The notes under the pieces are model-generated. The model ran no database searches. It saw only the letters and a list, made by a program, of their open reading frames with translations, and was not told the origin of the DNA. This document shows, one piece after another, positions 10,421-22,118 of a DNA stretch of 64,000 bases (its first letter is position 1; every line of letters begins with the position of its first letter). Made by a program: the position numbers and the translations under genes. The DNA comes from Aricia agestis (taxonomy: Eukaryota > Arthropoda > Insecta > Lepidoptera > Lycaenidae), in contig NC_056409.1 in NCBI RefSeq assembly GCF_905147365.1, positions 11,847,001-11,911,000 on the forward strand. Reading direction: 5' to 3'.

Positions 10421-13400
10421 AAGACTAATAATAATATGTGAAGTTATTTAGTTCTAACTTCTATGAAATACCTGACGCACACAAAAGTGCAATGTGAGTG
10501 TGGACTGCAAAACGACGGTCCGACGGACAATTGGGCGCTGTTTGAAACTGAGGCCTCGACTCGTTTAATATAATGGAATCGGAAACGACAATCGGACGAT
10601 CATAGTCGATACAGCGCAGTATATCTCCCGACAAAAGCCAGTGCTGTCGGCTGCTAAATTACACGAGAGATATTAACACATTAAATCCGTTTTGCTCTTC
10701 CGACTACGCAGATGAGGGCGCGAGGTGACTAATAGTCAAAACATGGATGTAATACCCCAATTCTCCTATTTCAAAGCAAATATAATTGAGGATTACCTTA
10801 TTCGATCTATAGTAAATAGTTCCTATAGAATATGAGATATCAATGTCCAGTGCGCCGGTTTTAGAACTACCAGCGCCCTAGGCGAGATTTTTTTTGCGCC
10901 TGGTACTGGTAGTGCGGAAAAAATTGGCACCCTTTTTATTTGCCTTCAACCCTTTTATCCCCCCCCCCCCTCCGCCCCCTAACGCCGCTACTGTCGATGC
11001 CGTTGATAAATTTTTAATAGAACAACATTTTGTAATTTGCTGATAAAAGATACATCAATAAATCAAAAGATACATAGTATGCCCTTATTCTTTCAAAAAA
11101 GATAATGTTTTCCGTGCGCCAGTTCAACACTTTCAAAAAGCTTAAATCGCGAATATTAATGCGCTTTTAAGCTTTGTATAAATAAAAGTTAGCGTAAAAC
11201 AATTTTAATATCCCCTTTAAAATGTATAGGAATTCCGTGAAATTTATATAACTCGTACGCTGGAGCTAGGAATTACGCTGTAACCTCAGGAAATCGTTTT
11301 CTAAGGAAATGAAGAAGAAAACGCTAGAAACGAAAGCTATTAAAGTCGATTATGTTTTTAAATACATTTCAAGGAACGCTTTAGGAAGGAAATTCAACGT
11401 GTTTGCTAGGCTAGAAAAGTAGTTACAATTTAAAGCATGATAAGAGGTATTTCTATTTTCTAGTTGTTCATCGGGCCACATTATGATTTCACAGTTCTTC
11501 TTTTAAACTTTATATATTTTTTTAAACCAAATCACAAATTAAAATTCAAATGGACGCATTAGTCATCATAACTCACACAGCAAAGCATAAATTAAGCTAA
11601 ATATACGATAAGCGCAGAATTTAAGCGATAAATTTTCTAAGCAAATATTGTGCAGCGCTGAAATTGATTTTAAAACTCATAGCGCCTGCTGCGTTACAAA
11701 CTATTTTATAAATAGGTGTGTCCGTTACCGCATTTATCTCGGCCCAACACTCTTCTCCTTTGACGTGACTACAGCGAGTTAGAACTTAGTACTTTACCAC
11801 TTTTTGTAATCACCATATATTTAAAAAAAACTATAGTATGGAGTTGTCGGTGGACCTACTCTTGTCTTACAATTATGTTTTTTTGTTAATAGCTTTTATA
11901 CAGATGGAGAAGTACCTTCTGACCTTGACTCAGTAAGAAAATGATTGGAATTATCGCAAAATTGAAGAGTAGAGACTATCGATATTTACCGCTTTTCTGT
12001 AGTGTGGTAGGAAAAGGTTTCTTTTCAAACGTTTCTCCGCGACCGGAGACACCGGCTCTATGCGGAGATGGATGTTGCGGAATGTGAGTTACCCGGTATG
12101 AACATAAATAAGTCAATTAATTTGTCACGCTTGTGTTTACGAATAAAAAGCCTATCAAGTGTCACGGCGCGGGCTTCGGGATCGATACTCGTGCGGCCCG
12201 GCGTGCGTATTGTTACATCCCACCACTGCTGATTTATTTTTTCCCTAATTGTGAACGGTAAACAGACCGTGGTATCGGAGTCATTTTATAATATACTTAA
12301 TATATTTGATGTCATCAAATGAACCGGAAGGACATAAACCCCTCTTGATTTTCATCATGAAAAAAGCCGGTTATTCGAGTTAAAAGTCTTTGTATGGAAA
12401 AGGCGAGCACTTAATTAATAACAATTTTTAATGAGGGTCCGGAGAGGAAGTTATACGTTTTATTGTCTAAAAAGCAACCGTATCAATGTAACGTATTCTC
12501 GAGTAATTAAATATTTTATGGAGTTTCACAGTTTACGTAGTTAAATTGGATCTTCTGTTTTTCCATTATCCGGTCAGATCCAAGGGAAATGGTGCTTTTA
12601 TTTGCTGAATAGTGAATGTCGAGCACTTAGTCCCGGTTGCTTAAAGAATAATGTGGACAGTCTCCGGCAGATTACCTACTCCGAACGCTCTGGATTATGT
12701 GTATTGCCTAATGCTTGTAACCCCAGCCAGGATTTACTAATTCTATTCTCTACGGACTGCAAAGATTTCCTAAATTTTAGTTAGAATGTACGTTCATTGT
12801 TTTTAAGCTCCAATTTTCTTAGCAATAAAAAATATATATGAACGAAAACTAAAATTTTTTAACAGTTAGGAACGTAAGGTATTTCTTTATTGGACATCAG
12901 ACTCCTGGAGTCAACGTGCCAGTCAGCATTGAAAAGCCATACCTACACTACATATGGAACCTTATTTTAAGTCCTTAACCCACCTGCGATAAAATTATGT
13001 CTATAAAAGCGCACGCTAAGCTTAGTAAAATAAAATCGCTACTTATATTAAATTATTCTTCCGTGGCACGCACTTGATGCGATAACTAGGAATGTCGTCA
13101 AATTAATTAATTCAAACTCGGCATTTCTGACGCCGCGCATTTCTAGTTCGTTATGACTCCGTCGCTCGGTGTCAGCCAAACGAAGATGTTGGCGGGAATT
13201 TTATTCGCTATTTTCGTTTGTATAATCTTTCTCCCCGTATTATAATTTTCTCGCTTAAGCCGTCTTAGTCTTTTGGCGATTAAAACTTAAATATAGTGTG
13301 CGGCGTTCGATAAAACGTTATGAAACTGTAAAGAGGGATATAAAATATTGCACGTATAACTTTAGAATGACTAAAAGTATTAAATTAAGATTTAGCTAAT

Positions 13401-13740
13401 GACTCTGAGTCAAAAAACTTTTGTTTTAAATACAAAGCTCTCTTAGCTTTGCTTTCCGTATTTAATTACAACATATTTGCAAAATAACATAACCATTTTC
13501 TTTAAAACAAAGGCAAGCTTTCCCTGTGTACAAATAGTACAATAGTACTCTGCAATTAAGGCCACTGCACATTAACAGGTTAATTATAATAAAACTAAGC
13601 AGAAAGGAAACTTGCAAATCCTATGACGTCCTTTGTATGGAGTATGTGTTTAACAATAATATGAAATGCTGCAGTTAAACAGCCAAGTCGTACCATTTTC
13701 TTTTGGCCCAAAAAGGAAATATAAATAAGAGAAGTATTAG
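10420..13740. other. AT-rich stretch without recognised gene or repeat
   Basis: I see no splice-linked coding frame, no RNA gene and no familiar repeat family. There is a C-run with CCGCCCCC at 10960-10982 and a GC-richer patch at 12020-12210. Short open frames here (for example 12602-12784) have no recognisable domain and look like chance. Confidence 0.5.
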
Positions 13741-13762
13741 TTTACTATTAATTTATAATATT

Positions 13763-13954
13763 TATACGTGGGAGAGCCATGCTTCGGCACGAATGGGCCG
13801 GTTCGACCGGAGAAATACCACGTTCTCACAGGAAACCGGCGTGAAACAGCGCTTGGGCTGTGTTTCGCCGAGTGAGTGAGTTTACCGGAGGCCCAGTCCC
13901 CTACCCTATTCCCTTCCCTTCCCACCCCTACCCTCCCCTATTACCTCTTAAAAG
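13763..13954 (-). mobile_element. Repeat family E, 3' part (host of the foldback insertion)
   Basis: On the minus strand it reads from the A/G-rich tract (AGGGGAGGGTAGGGG) through CCTCCGGTAAACTCACTCAC, the GCGCTGTTTCACGCCGG box and GTGGTATTTCTCCGGTCGAA to GGCTCTCCCACGTATA. The remainder of the same copy is at 14473-14595; the two halves were separated by the insertion at 13955-14472. A close uninterrupted relative is at 59938-60240. Confidence 0.85.
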
Positions 13955-14472
13955 ATAACATTTTAAACTTTCGCGTTGCATTATAATTAAACTTTTTAAT
14001 CGGGACTTAACGCGACTTATTTAAGTAGTAATGCTACTACGAGTACATACTTTTTTCCCCGACGTTTCGGCCGTGTTGCAACGGCCGTGGTCACGAGGGG
14101 ACTGCAGGAGCGCGACGTCTTCGTTTGCACCGGGCGGTCGGTTCTACGACTACCCTCGAATTGTCCAATATTTGTGTTCCAATACACTGAAAGTCAGTAG
14201 GTTCACTGCGACACACAACACTTGTGTTGTGTGTCACAGTGTTGTGTGTCGCAGTGAACCTACTGACTTTCAGTGTATTGGAACACAAATATTGGACAAT
14301 TCGAGGGTAGTCGTAGAACCGACCGCCCGGTGCAAACGAAGACGTCGCGCTCCTGCAGTCCCCTCGTGACCACGGCCGTTGCAACACAGCCGAAACGTCG
14401 GGGAAAAAAGTATGTACTCGTAGTAGCATTACTACTTAAATAAGTCGCGTTAAGTCCCGATTAAAAAGTTTA
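13955..14472. mobile_element. 518-bp foldback insertion with 15-bp target duplication
   Basis: ATTACCTCTTAAAAG occurs at 13940-13954 and 14473-14487, flanking the insert exactly. Inside, about 234-238 bp of left arm (13984-14221) pair with the right arm (14239-14476) around a 17-base spacer. By eye the only mismatch is C14072 against A14388. The left end carries 29 additional bases (13955-13983) that the right end lacks. Both strands contain the same open frame (112 residues) because of the palindrome; it is not evidence of a protein. The 15-bp duplication points to retrotransposition-like integration rather than cut-and-paste (inference). Confidence 0.88.
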
Positions 14473-14595
14473 ATTACCTCTTAAAAGGCCGGCAACGCAC
14501 GCGCAGCTCTTCTGATGCTGCGAGTGTCCATGGGCGACGGAATTTGCTTTCCATCAGGTGACCCGTTTGCTCGTTTGCCCCCTTATTTCATAAAA
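14473..14595 (-). mobile_element. Repeat family E, 5' part
   Basis: On the minus strand it starts AAGGGGGCAAACGAGCAAAC, then GGTCACCTGATGGAAAGCAA, CGTCGCCCATGGACACTCG and GCGTTGCCGGCCTTTTAAGA. It joins the 13763-13954 part if the foldback insertion is removed. Confidence 0.85.
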
Positions 14596-14599
14596 AAAA

Positions 14600-16910
14600 A
14601 ATACTTATTATGTTTGAAAACAGTTTTAGAAAAAATAATTGTTTCTTTTCAATCAATTCATTTATCAAGTGTAAACCTAAAATTCTACGTTCACAAAATG
14701 CTATAATGTAAATTAAGAAAACAACAATAATTGAACAGGCCAAAGTTTTCAATTTCAACTAAATAAAACTTTGCCTCCAAAATGGCAAAATTCAGAACGG
14801 TTTTACTAAATATCTCACCATAATATTATGCTCAATGTTGAAAAACGTAATAAAAATAATATTTCCAAAGTATGCTTTTTATTAATAGTACCTACTTAAT
14901 ATAATAATAACTTACAGGTAATACTTAAGATTAGCGAGTATACGGGCTTTGGAGTAATAAATATTCATACGAATAATGTAGGGACGAAATGTAAAAATAA
15001 TATATTGAAATCTTAGTACACCCACAGAAAAACAAGACTCTTTCCAGTTACAATAACCTTTATATTAGCATCTTTGATAAATCTCTGTTTTAAGTTACGA
15101 CCGCAACATGAAATATGTATTGGTGTGGTCGCTGCGGGCGCGTCGATGCGGCAAGTGGTTTTTCATTTCCCGCCAGGGGGCGCCCGTGTCTATCCTGTTT
15201 TTCCTAATGCGCCACACTCATTTACGTTAATAGACATATTTCTCAGTATGAGATTTAGCACTTAAAAATAATTTACTAGTCTTGTACGGCTATTGAGATG
15301 CTGGGAAACGTTTCTTACGTTTTTCGGGAATAATCGTTTTTATACAGTCTGTCATAAGAGCGTAACAATAACATCATGCGTCTTTTAGAAAACCTTTATT
15401 ATCGATGTACTATAAAAATGAGTGTATGCATAAATTAATTTATATCTTGTATTTATAAACTAATAACTACATCTTGCTTTTCTTTGGTACCCACCTGTAA
15501 TATTGACAAAATTCATAGTCAGCAGCTAAGTAGTTTTAGATATTTAACAAATTAGTACAGTCAGTACAGTATTTGTTAACAAATGTTCAAACGAAGGGGC
15601 CGTCATCAAAAATGTATTCACCTCACTTATAATTCTCTAAAAGCGAATCAAAGCAAAGGCTTAATCTATGTATATTAATTAAAGTTAACCGCACTCGGCT
15701 ATTCGAGGAATAGCATAATTTAAGTAATTAGATTATAAGCGGATACCTTCAGGCCGGACAGTAAGTTAGGCTCATAATTTTATGCACACACGCCATTCGC
15801 CAAGGGTTAATACACATGAATATTATCACCTCGCAGGGCCGCGCCGCGCGCCGCGGTCGCGGGGAAGGCCCCACATTACTGCGGTTATGTTTACTTGTTA
15901 CCTCAAAAATTATGTTTGACTTTTAACAGTATGGTTTTGTACTTGCTTGCTATATTCCTTCTAGACGAAAGTCGCAACGGTGATCTAAAGTAATAAGGTA
16001 TTACAATATGTTATTGTGTAAATATACTTTTATTTATACCTCCGAATAAAGGTTATTTAGGTATCTCTAAAAGCGAAGACTGATCTGAAAATAGTATCTT
16101 CCATACTAAATGGAACCTAGCTTGTCACGGCATAATTAGTATGTTTATGTTTGAATAATAAACATGGCTGCCGAACAGGAATGACAACCCCTCGGGCGTC
16201 CAAATTTAATTTTAATCAAAACATTGTTCGGTGTTAGGAATCATAAATAAATTTTGCGTAGAAGCAATTTCGAGAGATCAGATTTAGCACGGACCACTAG
16301 TAGTCCCGTCCCTTGTGATTGTTAATATTTATAAAAGGAAAATATCCTAGGATTGGCCTAGATTTGACAATAGTACCAGAGGTTTGTGTGGACTTGGGAA
16401 AACATTATTACGTCCAGTCTAGTTTTTAAAGGAGATGCCAGATACTAAAGATTAAGATCATAATAATAACTGCTTCTAAGGTGAAATATTCATTTTGGAT
16501 TATGATTTGAAGACATCCCTTACACGTGTCTATCATATTACTATCTGTAACGTAAACACGTGAACTATTGGTACCATGCGTTTATTTTTGATATTGGAAA
16601 AAGATCAAGTCTTTCCCTATTGCATATTAAAACACTTCTCATATTTCTGTCATGTTTAGTATTAATTTCGTTTTCTTGCTAGCAATTAATGCTAGAAATG
16701 TAACGTTGCGTGAAGCTCGAGGAAATAATATAGCCAAAATTATTGAAGCGTGAATTCGTTTGGGTATGCTCCCTGTGGATATCCGTGTATTGTAAATAAT
16801 TGAATGGCCTTGAATCATGAATTGTTTGCCTTGCTATTCTATTTGTAATTTTCAAGTTTGTAATTTGATATTACGAACATCAGAGTCAGCTGTAAAATTT
16901 TCGAGTTACA
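14600..16910. other. No gene or clear repeat recognised
   Basis: AT-rich sequence with a GC-rich patch at 15833-15873 (GGCCGCGCCGCGCGCCGCGG). There is no exon-like frame, tRNA or known repeat. A frame at 15074-15265 has no domain that I recognise. Confidence 0.45.
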
Positions 16911-16911
16911 A

Positions 16912-17160
16912 TCCATACTAATATTATTATTGCGAAAGTGTGTCTGTCTGTCTGTCTGTCTGTATAACTGTCTGTCTGTATGTTACCTCTTGACACCCAA
17001 ACCACTGAACCGATTTTGCTAAAATGCGGAATTCGTGTTTTTTAGTTTTTATATTTAAAGGTTTTTATTATTTTTTGTGTAAGCTTAAAAGTCAAAACAT
17101 TTTTTGTATACTAACAAACTATAGCTAGTAGCGTGAACGTTTTTTGGTTCAGCTAGTATA
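16912..17160 (+). mobile_element. Repeat family A, diverged copy
   Basis: TCCATACTAATATTATTATT, GCGAAAGTGTG and a (TCTG)n run lead into TTACCTCTTGACACCCAAAC and CTGAACCGATTTTGCT, the usual opening of family A. After that the body differs from the other copies (TTAGTTTTTATATTTAAAGG) and ends TTCAGCTAGTA. It could be a different subfamily. Confidence 0.65.
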
Positions 17161-17285
17161 GTATTAATGACAATACATTTTATAGCAATTTCAGATTTTT
17201 GAATATCCCATTATTGTATTGAATATTCTGATAACCTTGTCATGTTCAAAATGTAATATAATATGTTGAGGATTACAAATAAAAA

Positions 17286-17353
17286 TATTTATAATTTTAT
17301 TACTAAAAATACATACACATGTGTATGTATTTTTAGTAATAAAATTATAAATA
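17286..17353. repeat. Perfect 68-bp palindrome, no loop
   Basis: Thirty-four bases on each side of the point between 17319 and 17320 pair perfectly; the centre is ACACATGTGT and the arms contain TTTTAGTAATAAAATTATAA. There is no spacer. Such a sequence can extrude a cruciform and is normally unstable, so persistence suggests a recent origin. Confidence 0.95.
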
Positions 17354-17579
17354 ATTATATTGCAATGATATCCTTACAATATGAATTATGATATGTTACA
17401 TAAGAAATAATAATATAATATACATAATAATATACATATATAAGAAAGAATAACGCACAGTAATAACAAGTTCGAGAGATTCGGAGAGCTTGGAGTTGAA
17501 AGCTATAATTATTATCAATGCATTTTCGCCGAATTGATTCACCGCACCGAAACTTAGTTTCCTCCGAGAACGGTATTTA

Positions 17580-17782
17580 TCCATACTAATATTATAAATG
17601 CGAAAGTGTGTCTGTCTGTCTGTTACCTCTTAACGCCCAAACCGCTGAACCGATTTTGTTGGCATGGAGATACTTTGAGTCCCGGGAAAGGACATAGGAT
17701 ACTTTTTATCCCGGAAAAATATACGGTTCCCGCGTGATAAACAAATTTTGGCGCAAGGGAGTTGCGGGCGTCATCTAGTAAC
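17580..17782 (+). mobile_element. Repeat family A, near-complete copy
   Basis: It opens TCCATACTAATATTATAAAT-GCGAAAGTGTG, then (TCTG)n, TTACCTCTTAACGCCCAAAC, GAGTCCCGGGAAAGGACATA, GGATACTTTTTATCCCGGAA and ends GTTGCGGGCGTCATCTAGT. Other copies are at 17936-18325, 43589-43823, 47820-47950 and 53557-53781. It is noncoding; the class is not certain, possibly the 3' part of an RTE-type LINE. Confidence 0.8.
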
Positions 17783-17935
17783 GTATAAACTAAGTACGGT
17801 ATACTTTTACTCTGAGCTTATCTGTATCCATTTTCCTTGTTCTTATCCAATTTGAGCTACTGAAAGCAAGACTTTCTAAGTTTCACGTGTAACACGCCTT
17901 TACCACGTAACTTACGAACATAACAAATACAAAAT

Positions 17936-18325
17936 CCATACTTTTTAATATTAAAAAATATGTGAAATTGTGTCTGTATATCCGTCTGTCCGCCTGTTAC
18001 CTCTTCACTCTCAAACCGCGAAACCGATTTTGCTGAAATTTAGTATGAAGATACTTTAAGGCCCGTATAAATAGTCAGTACTTAAGATGCGAACCGGTCT
18101 CAAGACGCGGTTCGGCTCCGTGATTGGTCAAAATTTTGACAGCCAGCCAATCACAGAGCCTGTACCGAGTCTTGAGAGCGAGATGCATCTTGAGTACTGA
18201 CTATTTATACGGGCCTAAGTCCCGGGAAAGGACATAGGATACTTTTATCTCGGAAAAATATAGGTACGGTTCCCGCGAGATAACTGAATTATGGCGCAAC
18301 GGAGTTGCGGGCGTCATGTAGTACC
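17936..18325 (+). mobile_element. Repeat family A copy carrying a MITE
   Basis: It has the same order as the copy at 17580, from TCCATACTTTTTAATATTA to GTTGCGGGCGTCATGTAGTA. Between ...GATACTTTAA and GTCCCGGGAAAGGACATAGG it is interrupted by the MITE 18060-18215. Removing that insert and one TAA restores the family sequence. Confidence 0.85.
18060..18215. mobile_element. 156-bp MITE with TAA duplication inside family A
   Basis: The ends GGCCCGTATAAATAGTCAGT and ACTGACTATTTATACGGGCC are exact inverses. TAA flanks it at 18057-18059 and 18216-18218. The inner parts also pair loosely (GAACCGGTCTCAAGAC / GTCTTGAGAGC). The uninterrupted family A copies supply the empty site, so the target duplication is firm. 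TAA and GGCCC ends fit PIF/Harbinger (inference). Confidence 0.92.
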
Positions 18326-18329
18326 TACG

Positions 18330-19490
18330 TACTAAAGTCGATTAATTTCCATTCCGAGAAACTTTAATTTTATTTTCACCGAAGCGTAGCAACTGAAACG
18401 GTTAATATGAAAATTGGCTTCGATTGTTAAATTATTAGAAACGTTATAATACAAGCAGCACGTTATATAAAATCTCGATCGACCGCGAATTCATTCATGG
18501 AATCTAATAATTTAAATTAGCATTACAAAGCGTTCGAATTTCCAATTTCTCCGTTATTCATGAACACGGTAGGTGATGGTTTTTTCGGTGGGAATTCGGC
18601 AAATTGTACATTTAATTTGTTTCTCGGATCACGATATTTTTTGTAGTTACACTGCAGCCGACAGGTCTATTTCGATAAAAGGTCGATATTCGAAAACCTT
18701 TATGGAGGAGCCGCTGATAGCGTGAAAGTGACAAGTTTAATGATTTCGTTTTATGTCGTCGCGTCGCCAAATTGTGCCAACAGATATAATTACGTGAACA
18801 TCGAGCGGCGATCGTAGCCATAATCAGCTGCAGTTAACATTTTACACTATATTTTATAATATTACCCTGTAAAACTACTTACTGTTCGATTATTAGTTAT
18901 TAGTTATTTGCGTACAAAAAATTAAAACATATTGATTTATATAGAATTATTACGGTACATATTGTAACACTAATTAATTTCTAGGATTTTACTAAAAACA
19001 CTACACACTTATTTAACAGAATTATTGATTATAGATATTTTGACGTTTATTTTTGGGTTCCATAGGCCATTATTAATTTATTGTGCCCTTCAGGAGTATA
19101 ATATCTAATTTGGTTTAGTCGAAATCAGGACGCGCATAAATCATATTTGGCTTCCGATGGCGGATAAAATTTTGTTAGAGGTTTTCTACGTGGCACGGGT
19201 CAAGCGAAATTCAATTAAAAGCGATCCATAAACCCTCGAATATTTTTTAAATTCCTTTTGAACGTTTATTCTAAAAACTGGCTGCCGACCGGCGATATAC
19301 CTAATAGTGACGGATGCGACACTGACGGCTGCCGGATAGCCGGATGAGACAGCACAGAATCGGATCACGCCTGTCAAAAGTGCTTAACTAAACATAACAG
19401 TTTGACCCGCTTTTACTTTATATGTTTCTTGTGTGCTTCAATTGTGTCTTGGCCTGGTGGGTGAATTTTTAAAATGTTTTTTAAATATAT
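18330..19490. other. No gene or repeat recognised
   Basis: Mixed-composition sequence without a supported exon or repeat copy. Minus-strand open frames at 18612-18821 and 19186-19377 have no recognised domain. Confidence 0.4.
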
Positions 19491-19494
19491 TTTG

Positions 19495-19742
19495 TACGAG
19501 TTTTTAACCGCGGCTTCGCTCGCATTAAGAATTATTATTATATACAAACTTTCATCCCCTATTTGAACCCCTTGGGGTTAGAATTTATCAAAATTCTTTC
19601 TTAGCGGATGCCTACGTCATAACATCTACCTGCATGCCAAAGTTCAGCCCGATCCGTCCAGTGGTTTGGGCTGTGCGTTGATATATCACTATGTAAATCA
19701 GTCAGTCAGTCACCTTTGAGTTTTATATATTATATAGAAGTT
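19495..19742 (+). mobile_element. Repeat family B copy
   Basis: CGCGGCTTCGCTCGCATTAA, TATATACAAACTTTCATCCC, CCCCTTGGGGTTAGAATTTA, CTTAGCGGATGCCTACGTCA, AGCCCGATCCGTCCAGTGGT, GGGCTGTGCGTTGATA and CCTTTGAGTTTTATATATTA occur in this order. The same order is found at 21895-22118, 22119-22375, 41270-41510 and inverted at 35729-35970. It behaves like a retroelement 3' end with an AT-rich tail. Confidence 0.8.
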
Positions 19743-19899
19743 AAGTAATTGTTATCAAAGTACCAAAAGCTATCTTATTTGTTTTCTTTGTATGGCGTCA
19801 CTGTAAATAATAACCTTAAAATGTATTAGTAATATTGCGCTAACACTCATCATGTTGTACCATCAAAGAAATTGATTCATAGACAGCTGACGGAAGTAA

Positions 19900-19978
19900 G
19901 CGAGTTTACACATGCGCCGCAGCGGCAGCGGCACCGCGGCGAAAAACGCTGCCGCTACGGCGCCGTGTGTAAACACCC
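19900..19978. mobile_element. 79-bp GC-rich MITE with TAA duplication
   Basis: GCGAGTTTACACATGCGCCG at the left is the imperfect inverse of GGCGCCGTGTGTAAACACCC at the right. The interior (CAGCGGCAGCGGCACCGCGG / CGCTGCCGCTACGG) also pairs. TAA lies at 19897-19899 and 19979-19981. The size is extremely small for a DNA element, and almost the entire length is terminal repeat. Confidence 0.82.
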
Positions 19979-19999
19979 TAAGTTGTCATCAGCAGCTAT

Positions 20000-21890
20000 G
20001 CGACCAAAATAAGTAGGTCCGCCATCTTGACAAAGACAAAAATTCGAATACTTTAGTGCTGTAAACTTTTTTACATGCACTTAACGGAAATGCTGTAGCA
20101 TTAGACCGTCTGGCGACAGTCGCACCTCATGGAGTGAATTTAATTATAAGATTAGAGAATAAGTTAATTGGACAAAAGAAAGAATCGACGAGCGTCACTA
20201 ATTGCAACGCGAGTTTTAAAAATAAAGTAAGGTGAAGGTTTCACCTCGCTGTAACAATGAGATAGATTCACAAATAAAAAAATACGTGTGGCACTCGCTG
20301 ATTGCCGCGATAAAGCTGCGTAGCATTTTTTATCAACCCATGAAATTATAATTCGCATACGTCTAGTCGTACGCACACAAACACCGTGCCGAAGTCTGCC
20401 GAACTGAAACGACGTTAGACGATGCACGGCAACGCCGCACCGACCGGCAAGTAAAAGTGCATATAAAATTATAAGAGAGGCGCGCGGAGTCCTTTCGACG
20501 CCGGCGCCGAGACCAAAATAATTGAGCTCCTTGCTGCAAAGGGGGTGCGAAGAGTAAGTGTAAGCTATTTATTTGGTAGATAGATAAATTATGAAAAGCT
20601 TCTGAGAGAATGATACGGATTCAACGAGAAATGTCCATAATATCAACGAAAATGTATTGACGGGAGTCGATTCGACGTCGCGCGACCGCCTAAAGGTTAA
20701 AGCCCGCGCTAAAAGCTATGCAATAGCTTTAGTGCGAACGCGGGTGCAGTGGAGTTTAAATGAAGAAACTATTGCCATCACGCTTCACCCTGCACAGGCA
20801 CGTGTATTGTGATAGAGACAGATAGAGTAAATCGAGGTAACGTAGTCCTCTGATTCCTTCTTCAAAATAGAGCCTATCTAATGGTTTTTAAAATATCTTC
20901 AAGGAAGAGTTAGTCTATGGCTCTACGTTTTTATTTTATCTTATAGATCTTTCGGATACGGGGCATTCATTTGTTGCGATTTTTGAAGGATCATATTTTT
21001 TTATTTATTAGTAACTTTAGAAAAAAATCTAACGTATAGGCATAGCTTTAACAGATCCCAATATTGTATAAAAAATAATTTGTCTAGACGCATTGTCCAG
21101 GGAGTATATTTGAGGAATACGTTTGTGTGGAAAAACAGTGTTAGCGTTTCCTCGTAATAAATTTTATTTCATGCCATAACATCAACTCAATACTGATTTT
21201 GTAAATGAAAAATTTTAATAACTATATACTTTTGCAACAAAGGCAAAAACATGAACATTATAATATTACGTGTAAGTACTGTAATTATTTTTTTCTGTTC
21301 TTTAGTAGTAGCCTAGTAGGCTTTAATATGAAGTTATTTTTTTATTGAAACTCGTAGTAATAATTATAATACTCGCCTTTGTAGTGCTATGAATTACCAA
21401 ACATTTTGGTGTTTAACGTGGAAATAAAGTTTAATTCCAGATACCCATGATAAAAATCAACCCCCGATTTAATAACGATAACAATGTATGGAAAAACAAC
21501 GTATGCCGGGTTAGTTAGTACTTAAAGATCATTGTGTGTCTACGAGACAAACATCAATTGTGTTTTCGGAAAAAGGACGCAAAAAACAAATCACGCCGAG
21601 ACTGAATTTATGCACCGTATTTTTTTTCTCGTTTGTTCGGAGTGTCTTCGTTAAAATTGCAAGAGGTATTACTTGGTATAAGCGCAATATATTGTCTACT
21701 GTATTGAATATTACATCTATCCCCCTTATTATTGGTAATGGATTCACATTTAATAAATAATAATTAGCTCCGCGAATTTTATTATAACTTTGTAAAAAGT
21801 TATGAACATAAACATTCTTTTGTGTTATAATATACTGTTTTGTATTAGAAAAACATTATTAGAACATGTTTTTAGTAAGTATGTTAAATA
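20000..21890. other. Mostly unrecognised sequence
   Basis: Apart from the possible first exon near 20462-20560, I see no gene. CCGCGCTAAAAGCTATGCA / TGCAATAGCTTTAGTGCG at 20703-20740 forms a weak hairpin. Open frames at 20164-20427 and 21529-21760 lack any recognisable domain and lie on both strands over the same bases. Confidence 0.4.
20462..20560 (+). promoter_or_regulatory. Possible TATA promoter and short first exon
   Basis: TATAAAA at 20462-20468 is followed about 25-30 bases later by a GC-rich start-like region (GCGCGCGGAGTCCTTTCGAC), and a good splice donor GA|GTAAGTG begins at 20554. This spacing suits an untranslated first exon of about 60 bases. No downstream coding exon can be tied to it in this window. 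It could also be chance. Confidence 0.25.
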
Positions 21891-21894
21891 TTTA

Positions 21895-22118
21895 TAACGA
21901 GCTTTTGCCCGCGGCTTCGCTCGCGTTAAAAACTATTATTATATACAAATCCCCTATTTTAACCCCTTGGGGGTAGAATTAATCAAAATCCTTTCTTAGC
22001 GGATGCCTACGTCATAACATCTACCTGCATGCCAAATTTTTAGCCCGATCCGTCCAGTGGTTTGGGCTGTGCGTTGATAGATCACCATATCAGTCAGTCA
22101 CCTTCGAGTTTTATATAT
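21895..22118 (+). mobile_element. Repeat family B, first of two tandem copies
   Basis: It opens ATAACGAGCTTTTGCCCGCG-GCTTCGCTCGCG and closes CCTTCGAGTTTTATATATAT, directly against the start of the next copy. The usual CAAACTTTCATCCCC is shortened to CAAATCCCC. Confidence 0.85.

Noticed and set aside
14366..14400. Hammerhead ribozyme in the foldback arm
   Set aside because: The CGAAACGTC side and a CGGC/GCCG stem are present, but the required CTGATGA core is not. Kept only as a lead in the foldback finding.
14031..14429. Identical 112-residue open frames on both strands
   Set aside because: They are mirror images caused by the palindromic foldback insertion, have no recognised domain, and lie in a nested repeat. 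They are not two genes.
16938..16985. (TCTG)n as independent microsatellites
   Set aside because: Each TCTG run (16938, 17606, 43618, 47826, 53586) occupies the same position inside family A, so they are part of that element.
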